Shown: positions 12,289-23,138 of the stretch, in pieces | Position numbering within the stretch: position 1 is the stretch's first letter | Layout of the letters: each line of letters starts with the position of its first letter | Assembly: GCA_022695795.1 (NCBI GenBank) | Contig: MU404151.1 | Location: 27,483-91,482 of the forward strand | Source of the DNA: Biscogniauxia marginata | Taxonomy: Eukaryota > Ascomycota > Sordariomycetes > Xylariales > Xylariaceae | Reading direction: 5' to 3' | DNA: 64,000 nt | Program-made: the position numbers and the translations under genes | Notes under the pieces: generated by a model | What the model was told of the DNA's origin: nothing | The model's database searches: none | The model's input: only the letters and a program-made list of their open reading frames with translations

Positions 12289-13265
12289 ATGTCTACGTCG
12301 ACCGCCCAGACTTCCCTCTCGACGCCGACCAAACCCGCGGCCGCGGCCGTCCCTGAAAGCCCCGGCACATGGCGACACCCTCGACTGGAGGAGATCTCCC
12401 GTCGCCAGGAATCCTCCAGCTTCACCGAGCGGAACGCCAAGCGCGTCGTCGTCAACCTCACCGTATTCTTGTCCCTGATCATCTTCCATACAGTGCTCAG
12501 CAATATACTACCGCCCAAGCGGACCTTCCCTTACGAGTACGTTACGTTTCTATTATACAATGCACACATGCTCGAGTTCTACTTTACCATGGCGCTTGGG
12601 ATCCTACCCGATACAATTCATGTGATAATTTGGCTAACCACCGCTCACCCCACAGGGTCTGGTACTACGCCAATAATGTGTACTGGCTGCTCCTCGCGCT
12701 GCCCCTCATCAACGTCGGCACCAACCTCCTACCGCTCATGCGGCGCCAAGACGACCTCTCCGACATCCCCCTGACGCCCGGCCAGCGCCGCCTCCTCGGC
12801 CTCCCGCCCTCGTCCGCGCCGCCCACCCCCGGGTCCGCGTACAGCACGCCGCCGCGGTACTCGCGCACGCCCTCGATCTCGGGCTCGGCGGGGAGCCGGC
12901 GCAGCTTCAGCTCGCCAGGGGGCTCGAACGCTCACAGCCCCTCGGCCTCGAGCTACGGCAGCCCCGCGAACGGGAGCGGCAGCCTGCTCGGCGTGGGAGG
13001 GGGCAGCATCCTGGCGTCGCCCGGCAGCCCGCTGCTGCACAAGGCCGTCAAGGGCGCACGACGCTCGTCATTCAGCTCGTCGTTCAGCTCTCTGGGCTCG
13101 TCCACTGCGACCGGTGCGTCGGTATTCGGGGGCGCGCCGCCCGACTCGCCGAGCCCGAACCCGGCGGCGGCGGCCAAGCGCAGCTCCGTCAGCCTGAATA
13201 GCAAGTGGCTGTACGAGAAGGGACGGGAGCATAGGAGCTCGGGGACTTCTTGGTTGTATAGCTGA
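12289..13265 (+). CDS. POM34: Nuclear pore membrane protein POM34
   Basis: Two exons, 12289-12536 and 12656-13265, give 285 aa. The intron 12537-12655 has GTACGT and CACAG ends. The start MSTSTAQTSL is preferred over the in-frame ATG at 12250 because the family begins with a Ser/Thr-rich stretch before the conserved SPGTWRHPRLEEISRRQ. Two hydrophobic segments follow, around VVVNLTVFLSLIIFHTVL and VYWLLLALPLINVGTNLL, and then the conserved LTPGQRRLLGLPPS and STPPRYSRTPS. This is the layout of the fungal nuclear pore component family (NPCC/Pom34). POM34 is an integral protein of the nuclear pore membrane ring and supports pore anchoring with POM152 and NDC1. The C-terminal half is Ser/Gly/Ala-rich and very GC-rich. 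Family assignment is fairly sure. Confidence 0.83.
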
Positions 13266-14980
13266 ACGGCGTGTTCGTTTACCAAGATGAATGAGCATGG
13301 AAGCGTCAAAGCAGTTCAGAGAAGAGTAAGAGAACGTGATGGCATTGGCATCGGGCATGGCGACGAGTAATGTGTATTTCTAAAGGGTTCACCATGGTTT
13401 ATTATCCCCGGCAAAACACGCTCATCTGCAAGTGAGAATATATCCTCGAAAAAAAAAACCAATACAAGTTAGATTAAAAACATGGCATCTGCCTTTCCTA
13501 TCTAAGATCCATCTTGTGATAGTAAGCTAGCACAAGGGTTGGAATTTCTTTCTTTTTTTTCCCCCCACCACTCTCGCGGGCAATCATGATCATGTCGGCT
13601 CCGGATGGTGATGATATCTATCATGCGAGCCGTAGAGACGAGAAGTTGCTGGAACCCAAGCTCTCAAGTGCCCATTTGCTAGTCTCTATGCCTGGGACGA
13701 ACACTACGCTACAAGCGATTCTAAGTCGCGATTCGACTTGGTACTGGGCAGCGATTGTTTGGTTGGTTTGGGGTTGGAAGGAGAGCTCTTCAAACTACTA
13801 CCTGGAAGGTATGCATAAAGAGACAGGTATCGAGTGGACAAATCCAAAGGAGGGCTGCTTATTCCCCCCTCGTAGGTTTACATGGTATTATAGAAACTAT
13901 ACCTGATCCATTTGTTCAAACTTGCGGGAATAAGAAATAAAATAAAACCTATAATTATTACGAGGAGTTGCTATCTAATGAAAATAGATTTGACCTACAG
14001 TGGGTAACCTATTTGTCTATCTAGGTTTCAACTTTCCCTCCTCCACTGCGGTCCGAGATATATCGAAGAAGCCATATATATAGGATACCAATAAGAGAAC
14101 AGCGCAGCAATTGTGTAGATACTACATGTACACCATATCCATAAGACCATCGACATATAACCTAGGGCCCCCCTTCCCCCCCTTTTCTAGTCACCGGAGC
14201 CTTTCCCACATTATCATCTCGAATATGATATGAAGTAGTATCACTATCGCAAATATTGGCAAGAAGAAACCATCATCAATCAGACTCATGTAAATACCAA
14301 ACCCACCTAACCCACCTACTTCTCAACTCTCCACTTATCGTTTTACCTTTAGGAGGTAGGTAGGTAATTAATAACCTCCTATTTAAGTCATCAAATCACC
14401 ATAACTAGATAAACAAAATTTTTTTCTTCGATATCAATCACAAACCTTTCTCTGTTTACTTTCTTCTTCTCTTTTCCAATCGATCGATTCTCGGGTATGT
14501 ACCTATGTATCCCCCTATCTACAAGAGCTAGCACCCTTTTATGCCAACTATGCCAACCTCCATACCCTGCCCAACCACCTCCTTCCTTTACAACTAGGTA
14601 TGCCCAGACTACCTGTAACTATCTTATCATGCATGGTGGTGACAACATGCTGTATTTATCAACAGGATATGTGTGTGGTAGAGGCGATAATGATCCAGCC
14701 ACAAAAACACTAACGCTCATAGAAAAGGGAAAGGCATGGTATATCTTCTGACCGCGTTTGAGAGGAAAGAAAAAAACATAAATTCCCCTCCCTAGTACTC
14801 CGTGACCCGATGCCGTTGTATTCAACAATGTTATCTTTTTGTCTCTTTCCCTCCTTTCCTCGTCATATATCCTCATTGTATCGACAAAAAAGGATTCGAA
14901 AAGACGCCTGCCAAAAAAACAAACGATGCGCATGAGTTTATTTTCTAAGTCGTGATGTCGTTTCTGATTCCTTCTTCCCT
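13266..14980. other. Convergent intergenic region (POM34 / permease 3' ends)
   Basis: 1.7 kb between two 3' ends, AT-rich, with poly-T/poly-C runs near 13545-13570 and TAGGTA words near 14345-14370. I recognise no gene. One open frame at 13586-13906 has no family character. Confidence 0.45.
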
Positions 14981-16903
14981 TTATCTCCGCCACCGTTTCC
15001 AAAACTGCCAGGCCGGTATCGGTTCTCGGGACCCGGTCTCGCGCTTCGCCACCTGGTCACGGCCTTGTATCCGCCAGAAGAATATGGGGATGCCCGCAAG
15101 GACAAACGAGACGACGATCAGCGTCTTTAGCGGCTGCGCGAAGATCGCCCTGCTGAGCAGGAACAGGCTGACGCAGCAGAAGATGATAGGCGTTGTGATC
15201 CAAGTTTTGTACGGTCTTTCGAGGTGCGGTTCCTTGACCCGCAGGATGATTAGTCCTAGGACCGTGAGGAAGTAGAACGAATACCCCGCCACGCCGTAGA
15301 ACGTGATCAGCTCGCTGAATTCGCCGACGCATACGTATATGGCCGTCAGGACGCTGTTAAAAATCAGTGCGTTAACCGGTGTGAAGAATAGTCCCGCGTC
15401 GTCATCGCCAAGCATGTTATGTAAGCGCTTTGAAAACCAGCCTCTCGAACGAGTTGTGGTCATTCCAGGCTCAGCAGAGCCAATACCGATACGTCCGATG
15501 AAAGCTGGGACATAGCCTTCCTTGGCGGCTGCGTATACTAGACGACTGCTGGTAAAAGCGGTCGAATTAAGAGAGCCGAAACAAGAGGCGCTAACGATGA
15601 GAGCCAACACGAGCGAGCCTATAGGGCCAAATACCTTGCTGCCAAACATAACGGCAACGGTGTTTGACGAGTTGATGGTCTCACGGGGCAGCACGAGGAA
15701 GTATGAAAAATTGGCCAGGAGGTAACTTATGATCACTAGAGGCATGGCCGTGTGGATAACCCGCGGCAGGTCTCGAGAAGGGTTGCGAAACTCGCCTACC
15801 ACGTAGTTTGTCTATATTGCCAAGTCAGCACAGGCGAGAAAGAATATGGAAGTTCATAGATCGCGACTCACATTGTCCCACCCGTCATAGGCCCAGAGCC
15901 CAGCATATAGAGCAACGGCCCAGTGGCTGCCATCGGTGCTTGTACCCTCAAACCAATCATGATTTTTCCAATCCGTATTTGCCTGGCCCGAGAAGGAAAA
16001 ACCAGTAAGGGCGACAACGATGCCAACTATAGTCACGCCAAGCAGTGCGATGAACTTTAAAAACATAAGTCCATCGTTGACGCGAGTTCCAAGCCGCGTG
16101 GACAGGCAGTTTAGAAAGGTTATCACGAATAAGCCCACAAGACCCATGCCCTTGTTAATCCACGGATTCACTGTCTCGGCTTCAGCACCAATCACTGCGC
16201 GCACGAGGTATTCGCCCATGATAATCGCAATGATGGCGGCGCCACCTGGCTTCAGCACGAGAACGGCAACCCAGGTGAAAAGGAAGCCGGCAAGCTCGCC
16301 CATAATCTTGGACAAGTACGCTTGCGCTCCGCCATTCAGAGGGATAGCGCCCCCCAATTCCGCATAGCTCGCGGCGCCAGTCCATGCTAAAACACCAGCG
16401 ATCGCCCACACGATCAAGGACGCGCCCGGCGAACCAACATTCATGTTGACCTGACTAGGCGACGAGAAGATACCGGAGCCGATTATGAGACCAACGATCA
16501 GGCCTAATCCGTTGAGATAGGTCAAGGTCTTGTGCTTTTCAAGCGAAGCCCCGCCTACACCGCCATGATGCTGGGCGGCCGACGTAGGGGCGCCGAGGGG
16601 CGCGTAACCGGGGGCGGTAGAGGAGGAGAGCGGGAAGAGATTCGCCGAGTAGTCGAAATTGGAAGTGGTCGAATATGTCGAATACGTCCTACCGTGGCGA
16701 GCGCCAAATTCGGGCCGTCCAGCCGGGTTGCTGGCGTCTAAGGGATCATCGTTCTCGAGGGAGAGCTTGCGCGAGGAGGATATGGACGGCCTAGAGTCTG
16801 TATCGGAGTAGGCATCGTGGTCATGGCTGGAGGAGGCTAGAGAGGCAAGCTCGAGAGAGTCGCGGGCGTCGGGATGGAGGTTGGAAGAGTAGTGAGCGGG
16901 CAT
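14981..16903 (-). CDS. LAT-type amino acid permease (APC superfamily)
   Basis: Two exons, 16903-15872 and 15811-14981, give 620 aa. The 60-bp intron (15871-15812) has donor GTGAGT and acceptor ATATAG; splicing yields DGWDNTNYVVGEF, a conserved stretch of the family. An N-terminal cytosolic region of ~125 residues is Ser/Asp-rich. The transport core begins KTLTYLNGLGLIVGLIIGSG with the GSGIFSSP substrate-loop motif, followed by about 12 hydrophobic segments to ~residue 590. This is the L-type (LAT/AA_permease_2) group, which moves large neutral amino acids or methionine-like substrates across the plasma or vacuolar membrane. Substrate cannot be told from sequence. The short basic tail ends WQFWKRWRR. 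It shares a 1.2-kb divergent upstream region with the mitochondrial LeuRS gene. Confidence 0.88.
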
Positions 16904-18109
16904 TGCATATGGGGGCCCGGTTGGGAGGGGAGGAAAAGTTCAGCTAATAATCTCTACGGGGTATGCTGTTGGAGAGAAAAGCATGTCGGCGACCAGCTGG
17001 CTATAGAAATGCGTGTCGTCGGTATCGATTGTCTGAGGATGACTGGTGATGTCAGGCGGCGCACTTCGAGTTGTTGGTCGAGCTTTTGCCGTTGGCTGCC
17101 GGCGATAGCCAATTGAATGTATGTATGTACGTATCTTGGGTTGTGCTATAGAGAGAACTGTATGGGCTTGGCTCAACTGAGGGTCAACAGTGGATTGTGT
17201 ATTATAAAATTAAGAAAATGCCCGAGCCGTTTGGGTGGCAGGGTTCCAGGAGAGAGGCTTGAGAGGATTGAAGAGATTAATGAACGGGCTCGGGACGAAA
17301 GAAACAATGAGATAGTGCTGTACCTTCTCTGCCGTCTCCTTTAAACGCGAGTACGGGGGGTCTGTGCGCTGCTCTAGCTTGTAATTTAAGCTGCGTACAT
17401 ATGTAGGTACCTTAGGATGTACATGTACATAAATACTGAAGGGAGTAGGTATGGAATTAGTGAACACCATCATGAAGATATAACATGCGAAATGTAAAAT
17501 TCATATGCCGTAAAAGTACAGTATTTGTATGCATAGCTATTATCGAGTGCAGCACTTGACAGTTTATATATTCGGTTTAGTCAAGCTGCTTACTATAAAA
17601 TGTCATATGTGATATAAAAGCTACAAAACTCTGGAAGAAGTCAGATGCGGCAACTTGCTTACTGTTTCCAACTTTAGGTAAGGTTCTTTCTTGAATTCTT
17701 ATACTATGTACGTACTTGTACTCCGTAGTGTACCAGGAGACCTAGCGGATGGATTAGAATGGAAATACAGGTAGGTACCTAGGTACCTAACATAATTCTC
17801 ACTTTGTACTAATACTGTAACCCCTGAATGGGCGGTGCGGCTTAGGGAGTTTCGAACGCAGCCATAGCGGGGGTGGGGCTACCCGGAAGCTCTACTTGCT
17901 TGGCACATCCGATGCGCGCACCCGACCGAGAGTTAAGAAGAAAAAAATTACGGCCGCCGACAGGCGGCCAGCTCTAACCGTTACTTATACAACCTCAGTT
18001 ACAACACAACACAACTCTACAGTCTCTAAGCCGTCCACGAATGAGGCACTATATCCGGGCTATGAATTATAACTTGCTATAGAGCTGCAGACATGCATGC
18101 TGCTGTTCA
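16904..18109. other. Divergent intergenic region between permease and LeuRS genes
   Basis: Holds both promoters. It includes the palindrome listed at 17772-17789. The 150 bases before the LeuRS start are mixed, with an A-run near 17939-17950. No coding sequence was recognised. Confidence 0.45.
17772..17789. repeat. 18-bp perfect palindrome TAGGTACCTAGGTACCTA
   Basis: The sequence equals its reverse complement. It is the longest instance I found of the TAGGTA/TACCTA word that recurs throughout the intergenic DNA of the window (for example near 11790, 39197, 49010 and 51610). It lies between divergent promoters. Confidence 0.6.
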
Positions 18110-21100
18110 ATGCCTTCTGCCGCAATCAAGATCGCAGGTCAGCTCAGACCACGTCTGAAGCTTCCCATCCGAGCGTCGAGCATCCTCCGAAGAACATATG
18201 CCACCGAACCGCTCGATCTGCCAGCTCTGGACGAGAAATGGCGCAGAGTATGGATTCGGAGAGAGAGGTTCGAAAGCATGCGCACAGATGCTCATTTCAA
18301 AGACCCAACCCAACGTTTTCTCGGTCCCGAATCTTCAAAGTCCTCCGGCCGCAACATGTACATTCTCCCCATGTTTCCCTACCCATCCGGCGACCTCCAC
18401 CTTGGCCATCTCCGTGTATACACCATTGCCGATGCCGTTGCTCGCTTCCGCAGGATGCAAGGCCGCAATGTCCTGCTGCCCATCGGCTGGGATGCCTTCG
18501 GGCTGCCTGCTGAGAATGCGGCAATGGAACGACGCGTTAAACCTTATGCGTGGAGTAGGGACAACATTGCCCGCATGAAGAAGCAGCTGGAGATGATGAA
18601 CGCGAGCTTTGACTGGTCTAGGGTTGGTTTCAATCGTGGCCTTATCGCTTTCTGCTGTTGACTGTCGCCGTGCAGGAATTCGCAACGTACGAACCCAGGT
18701 ACTACGAACAGACCCAGAGGATATTTCTGCTCTTGTACAAGCACGGCTTAGCCGTACAGAAGAAGGCATTCGTCAATTGGGACCCCCTAGACAAGACCGT
18801 CCTCGCCAACGAACAGGTCAACTCGGAGGGCCGCTCCTGGAGGTCAGGAGCTATAGTCGAGCAGCGCGAACTTAAGCAATGGTTTTTCTGTATTACCAAA
18901 CTCAAACAGTCTTTGTTACGTGACCTAGACCAGCTTGCTGAAGACAATGCTTGGCCCGAGAGAGTGCTGACTATGCAGAAGAATTGGCTCGGTCGGACGA
19001 TCGGTGCTCGTTATAATTTTCCCATACGTGGGCCTCCCCCTTTCGATTCACCAACGGGGGCATTGCAAAAGCCCAAGACGATCGAGGTATATACCACGAG
19101 ACCGGAAACTATATTTTCAGCCCAGTTTATCGCTCTCAAGCCGGATGCTCCCCTGGTCCTGCAAGCAGCCGAGCATCACAGCGACCTCCGTGCTTTCCTG
19201 GATCGCGTGGCAGATCAACCACGCGACACCACCGAAGGTTTTCTAATTGGCTTTGCACACGCCTTTAATCCCGTGGATTGTGAGGGTGGTCTCATAAACC
19301 CGGATTCGGTACCCTTACCTATCTTCGTTGCCCCTTATGTGAGCGCAGACCCCGTCTCTGGGGCCGCCATGGGAGTTCCCGCCCACGATGCAAGAGACTT
19401 TGCATTTTGGAAACGACATTGTTCAGGCGAACCTATCAAATATTCTATCACACCTAACCCCAGTGGTGACACTGTTTTCACAGATGAGCCTTTCCTGGAA
19501 GCAGGATATATGACACGAGCTGCCGGTCAGTATTTTCAACAACCCTCCGGAACCCTGGCGAAAGAGCTTGTCTCGCATATAAGGGCCCAATCAGGGCTAG
19601 CTACGTTGGAGAAGAGCTGGAAGATTCGGGATTGGCTTATCAGTAGGCAAAGATATTGGGGGACACCGATTCCGATTATCCACTGCTCCTTTTGCGGGCC
19701 CCAGCCGGTCCCAGACTGTGATCTTCCAGTCAAACTTCCTAGATTCCCGGAATGGGCGAGAGGCTTACCTGGAAACTACCTCGAAAGATCAGTCACTTGG
19801 TGTAAAGTGCCTTGTCCGCGGTGTAACGAGGATGCGATGAGGGATACCGACACAATGGATACTTTTGTGGATTCAAGCTGGTACTACATGCGGTTTGCAG
19901 ACCCTGCCAATACATATCTTCCAATATCTGAACCCGCACTTCACAACTACCTGCCCGTGGATATGTATATCGGTGGTGTTGAGCATGCTGTACTTCACCT
20001 GCTCTATGCGCGATTCATCTACAAAGCGCTTATGGGCATTCTCTACCCAAAACCCATCGAGCCCGGTAAAGAGTATGATACCGACGTTCCAGAGATGGCA
20101 CACCAACCCCAACGCGATCCCTCACGCGCGGAGGAGGAAGAGGAGGAAGAAGACCTTATCTTACCCGATGAGTCTAGGATACCTTCAACGGAACCTTTCA
20201 AGCGACTGATCACTCAGGGTATGGTGCATGGCAAAACCTACACGGATCCCGACACCGGTCGCTATTTAAAGCGAGATGAGATCGACTTTTCGGATGATGC
20301 AAGCCCCAAATTGATCACGACAGGAAAACCAGTAAAGATCACGTTTGAAAAGATGTCCAAGTCCAAATACAATGGCGTCGATCCAACCCAATACATCTCA
20401 AACTATGGCGCCGATGCTACAAGAGCTCACATTTTATTTCAAGCCCCAGTTGGAGAGGTCTTGAACTGGGATGGTCAGAAAATTTTGGGCGTCATACGAT
20501 GGCTACACCGCGTATACGCGCATGTACAAGCTCTCGCAGCGACCGGTATGACCGCCGGAATGAGTAGATCTCAATTCAATGGCAAGCTACACTTCAACAA
20601 ACCCCAGAGCGCATTAGATGCGATGAACAAAGAAGAAGCAGCACAGTGGAATGCAGACGTAAATGTGTGGCGTGCAACACAAGAGGCTATCATGTCTGTC
20701 ACAACAGCTTTCCAAAACGTCTACTCGTTGAACACGGTGGTTTCGACATTGATGAGTCTGACAAACACGATGATAGATAACCCGGCAGCGTCGGTAATCG
20801 TCAACTACAAGGCTACGAGACGACTACTCCGGATGATGGCACCCATCACCCCAGCGTTTTCCGAGGAGTGCTGGTGCATACTACACGGCACCTCCGGTAA
20901 GAGCATTTTCGATTACGGACGATGGGGCTGGCCCGCGCCGGACGGCTCGTTATTCTTCCTACGGCCGCGTACCATCCGGTGCGCCGTACAGGTCAACGGC
21001 AAGCTGCGTTGCGTCGTAGAGGTCCCCAACAGGCCGACCAACATGGCGGAGGGCAGCATCGAGCACAAGAAATGGATCACGGAGGAGATCCTCAAGGTTC

Positions 21101-21216
21101 CCGAAGCACAGACCAAGCTAGCCGCTCCCGAATATGATATCCGGAAGGCAAAAGGTACGTTCCTCGTGCGGGACGGCGCCTTGGTCAATTTTATGATAAA
21201 GAAAGAAAGGAAATAA
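18110..21216 (+). CDS. Mitochondrial leucyl-tRNA synthetase
   Basis: Two exons, 18110-18622 and 18676-21216, give 1017 aa. The 53-bp intron has donor GTTGGT and acceptor GTGCAG, and joining gives DWSREFATYEP. The N-terminus is basic and Arg/Ser-rich ([14 protein letters not shown]), a typical mitochondrial presequence. The class I signatures are HLGH at residues 97-100 (in [12 protein letters not shown]) and KMSKS at 730-734. Between them are the CP1 editing domain ([15 protein letters not shown]) and the leucine-specific region, with [16 protein letters not shown]. The enzyme charges mitochondrial tRNA-Leu with leucine; in yeast and Neurospora the orthologue (NAM2/leu-5) is also known for a role in group I intron splicing. 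An acidic run of seven Glu near residue 660 looks like a lineage insertion. The downstream MTQ1-like gene is in the same direction. Confidence 0.93.
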
Positions 21217-21775
21217 ATGCCGGCTGAGATATATACTTGAATGTATGTAACCTACCTACCTAGGGTAGTTGTAGATATAGATACCCTGCTCTGCTGAAAC
21301 GTGGTTGGGGATTGGCCGAGTAGGCGTAGATAAAAAAAAAATACTGTATGTTATTGTTGTCAAATGGTTGTAAATGAAGATGTATATAGGTAAGTGTGCT
21401 ACTCGTGAGCCAAATCCATATGGGTGTGGTGTCTGTGGTTCAATCTTCTGATACTTACCCCTCTTTCATGCATATACCTTAGACAGGTTGCAATAACAGG
21501 TAGTCAAGCAATTATCAAGGTACTGTGGATGAACATCAATGATAGGTAGTAACCCTCAGGGGGGTAGGGAGCTGCATAGCCCCCGCACCTGCATATCCCG
21601 CTCACCTGCATTGCATAGGGCGTGCATGCATATGGATAAACTTCCTGGGGAACAGATGTAACCCTAACCCCCTTTATATAGCTCCGGAAATTTTATTTTC
21701 ATATCGATATATCCGTATAACCTCCCCCGAAGTTCCACGAACGATTTCTTACTGCAACCCGAACAAGGTGCATAT
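21217..21775. other. Intergenic region between LeuRS and MTQ1-like genes
   Basis: 559 bases between co-directional genes. It has CCTACCTACCTAGGGTAG near 21251 and a poly-A tract near 21331-21341, plausibly the LeuRS 3' end. A GGAGGTTAT-like stretch lies upstream of the next start. No gene was seen. Confidence 0.4.
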
Positions 21776-22879
21776 ATGCCGCGCGTGCCGCCCTCGCTCC
21801 TGCAACGCGCGAACCGCATCTCCCCGCACCTCGCCACCCTCCTGCCCGTGTGCAGGACCCTGCCCTCGGCGAGGAACGAGCTGCGCTGGATCCGCGAGCA
21901 CGTGCTCTCCGGTAGCGATGCCGGTCGTAGCGGCCGAATCAGCCGAGGGGACCGGGGGCTAGAGGCAGCGGTAGACCGGCTCGTCAGGCGCAGGGGCAGC
22001 GGCGTCCCGCTCCAGTACGTCCTCGGGTCCCAGCCCTTCGGCCACCTCGACATCCGCTGCCGCCGCGGCGTGCTGATCCCGCGCTCCGAGACCGAGGCCT
22101 GGGTCTGCTACCTCGCGGACGTGGTCGCGGGGACTACTCCTACCGCCGCCGCGCTGCGCATCGTCGACTTCTGCTGCGGCTCCGGGTGCGTCGCGCTGCT
22201 GCTGTCCGCGCTCCTGCGGCGCCGCGGGCTCGCACCCAGCACCCGCGGCTTCGACGTGTGCCCCCGGGCCGTCGCGCTCGCGCGCGAGAACAGAGCGCTG
22301 AACGCGCGGCGGGGGTTGCTGCCGCGCGAGGAGGAGGAGGAGGAGGGGCAGGTTGCGTTCGAGCGCGCGGATGTCTTCGCCGCCGAGACGGAATGGCGCG
22401 GACTTTTGCCCCCGAGCGCGGGAGAGGGAGAAGCGGGGGCGAGGGCGCATGTCCTCGTCGCGAACCCGCCGTACGTCTCGGCCCGCGGATTCGACCGCGA
22501 CACGGCCCGCGCCGTGCGCAGGTACGAGCCGAGGCGCGCGCTCGTGCCCCCTGCTGCCGCGGCGGAGCACGGGGACTGGGACTGCGCCCCTGAAGATGTC
22601 TTCTACGCCCGCCTCCTCGACGTCGCGGCGATCCTGGGCTCGGAGATCGCGGTGTTCGAGGTCGGTGGCTTGGACCAGGCGGTGCGGGTCGTGGAGATGG
22701 CGGCGGCGGCGGCGCGTGAGGGACGGCGGTGGGATGACGTTGAGATCTGGAGGGATTGGCCGGATATGCGGCCTGCCGGGGATGAGGTCGGGGTTGTGCG
22801 GGTTGCGGGGCGGGATGTGTCGGTCAGGGGGTCCGGGAATGGGAGGGCGGTGTTTCTTCGCCGGAGGGGGCGGTTGTGA
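21776..22879 (+). CDS. MTQ1: HemK/PrmC-type N5-glutamine methyltransferase, likely mitochondrial release-factor methylase
   Basis: Single exon, 367 aa, very GC-rich compared with the flanking DNA. The SAM-binding motif I reads VDFCCGSGC (residues 130-138), and the catalytic NPPY is at residues 230-233 (VANPPYVS). Upstream PLQYVLGSQPFGHLDIRCRR and GVLIPRSETEAWV match the HemK substrate-recognition region. The family methylates the Gln of the GGQ motif in peptide-release factors; MTQ1 acts on the mitochondrial factor and MTQ2 on the cytosolic one. The presence of the PRSETE region and the length favour the MTQ1 type. The N-terminus (MPRVPPSLLQRANRISPHL) is basic and could direct import. A run of Glu and Gly-rich loops interrupts the middle. 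An alternative is a paralogue with another target. Confidence 0.82.
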   Translation: MPRVPPSLLQRANRISPHLATLLPVCRTLPSARNELRWIREHVLSGSDAGRSGRISRGDRGLEAAVDRLVRRRGSGVPLQYVLGSQPFGHLDIRCRRGVLIPRSETEAWVCYLADVVAGTTPTAAALRIVDFCCGSGCVALLLSALLRRRGLAPSTRGFDVCPRAVALARENRALNARRGLLPREEEEEEGQVAFERADVFAAETEWRGLLPPSAGEGEAGARAHVLVANPPYVSARGFDRDTARAVRRYEPRRALVPPAAAAEHGDWDCAPEDVFYARLLDVAAILGSEIAVFEVGGLDQAVRVVEMAAAAAREGRRWDDVEIWRDWPDMRPAGDEVGVVRVAGRDVSVRGSGNGRAVFLRRRGRL

Positions 22880-23138
22880 GCAGTCGTGGTGGTTGAGTGC
22901 ACGGCTTACATTTAGCTAGTCGGTGGCTTGTAGCGGAAACGCTCATGTTATTTTTATCTGGTAAACTTGGGGTTTTCTATTGCATAGTTGGTGTCTCCCA
23001 TTCTCCACTACATAATGCTGTCTCAGCTCAACTTTCTCGGGCTAATTCATATGTTAGTCACCCCTAAAGTCACAGAAGCCCATGTGTCGTTATAAATATG
23101 TAGTCAGGGTATATGTATCTCTTTGTCCGGAAATTAGT

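Noticed and set aside
21959..22593. Open frames on both strands overlapping the MTQ1-like gene
   Set aside because: Explained by GC content above; the methyltransferase motifs define the real frame.
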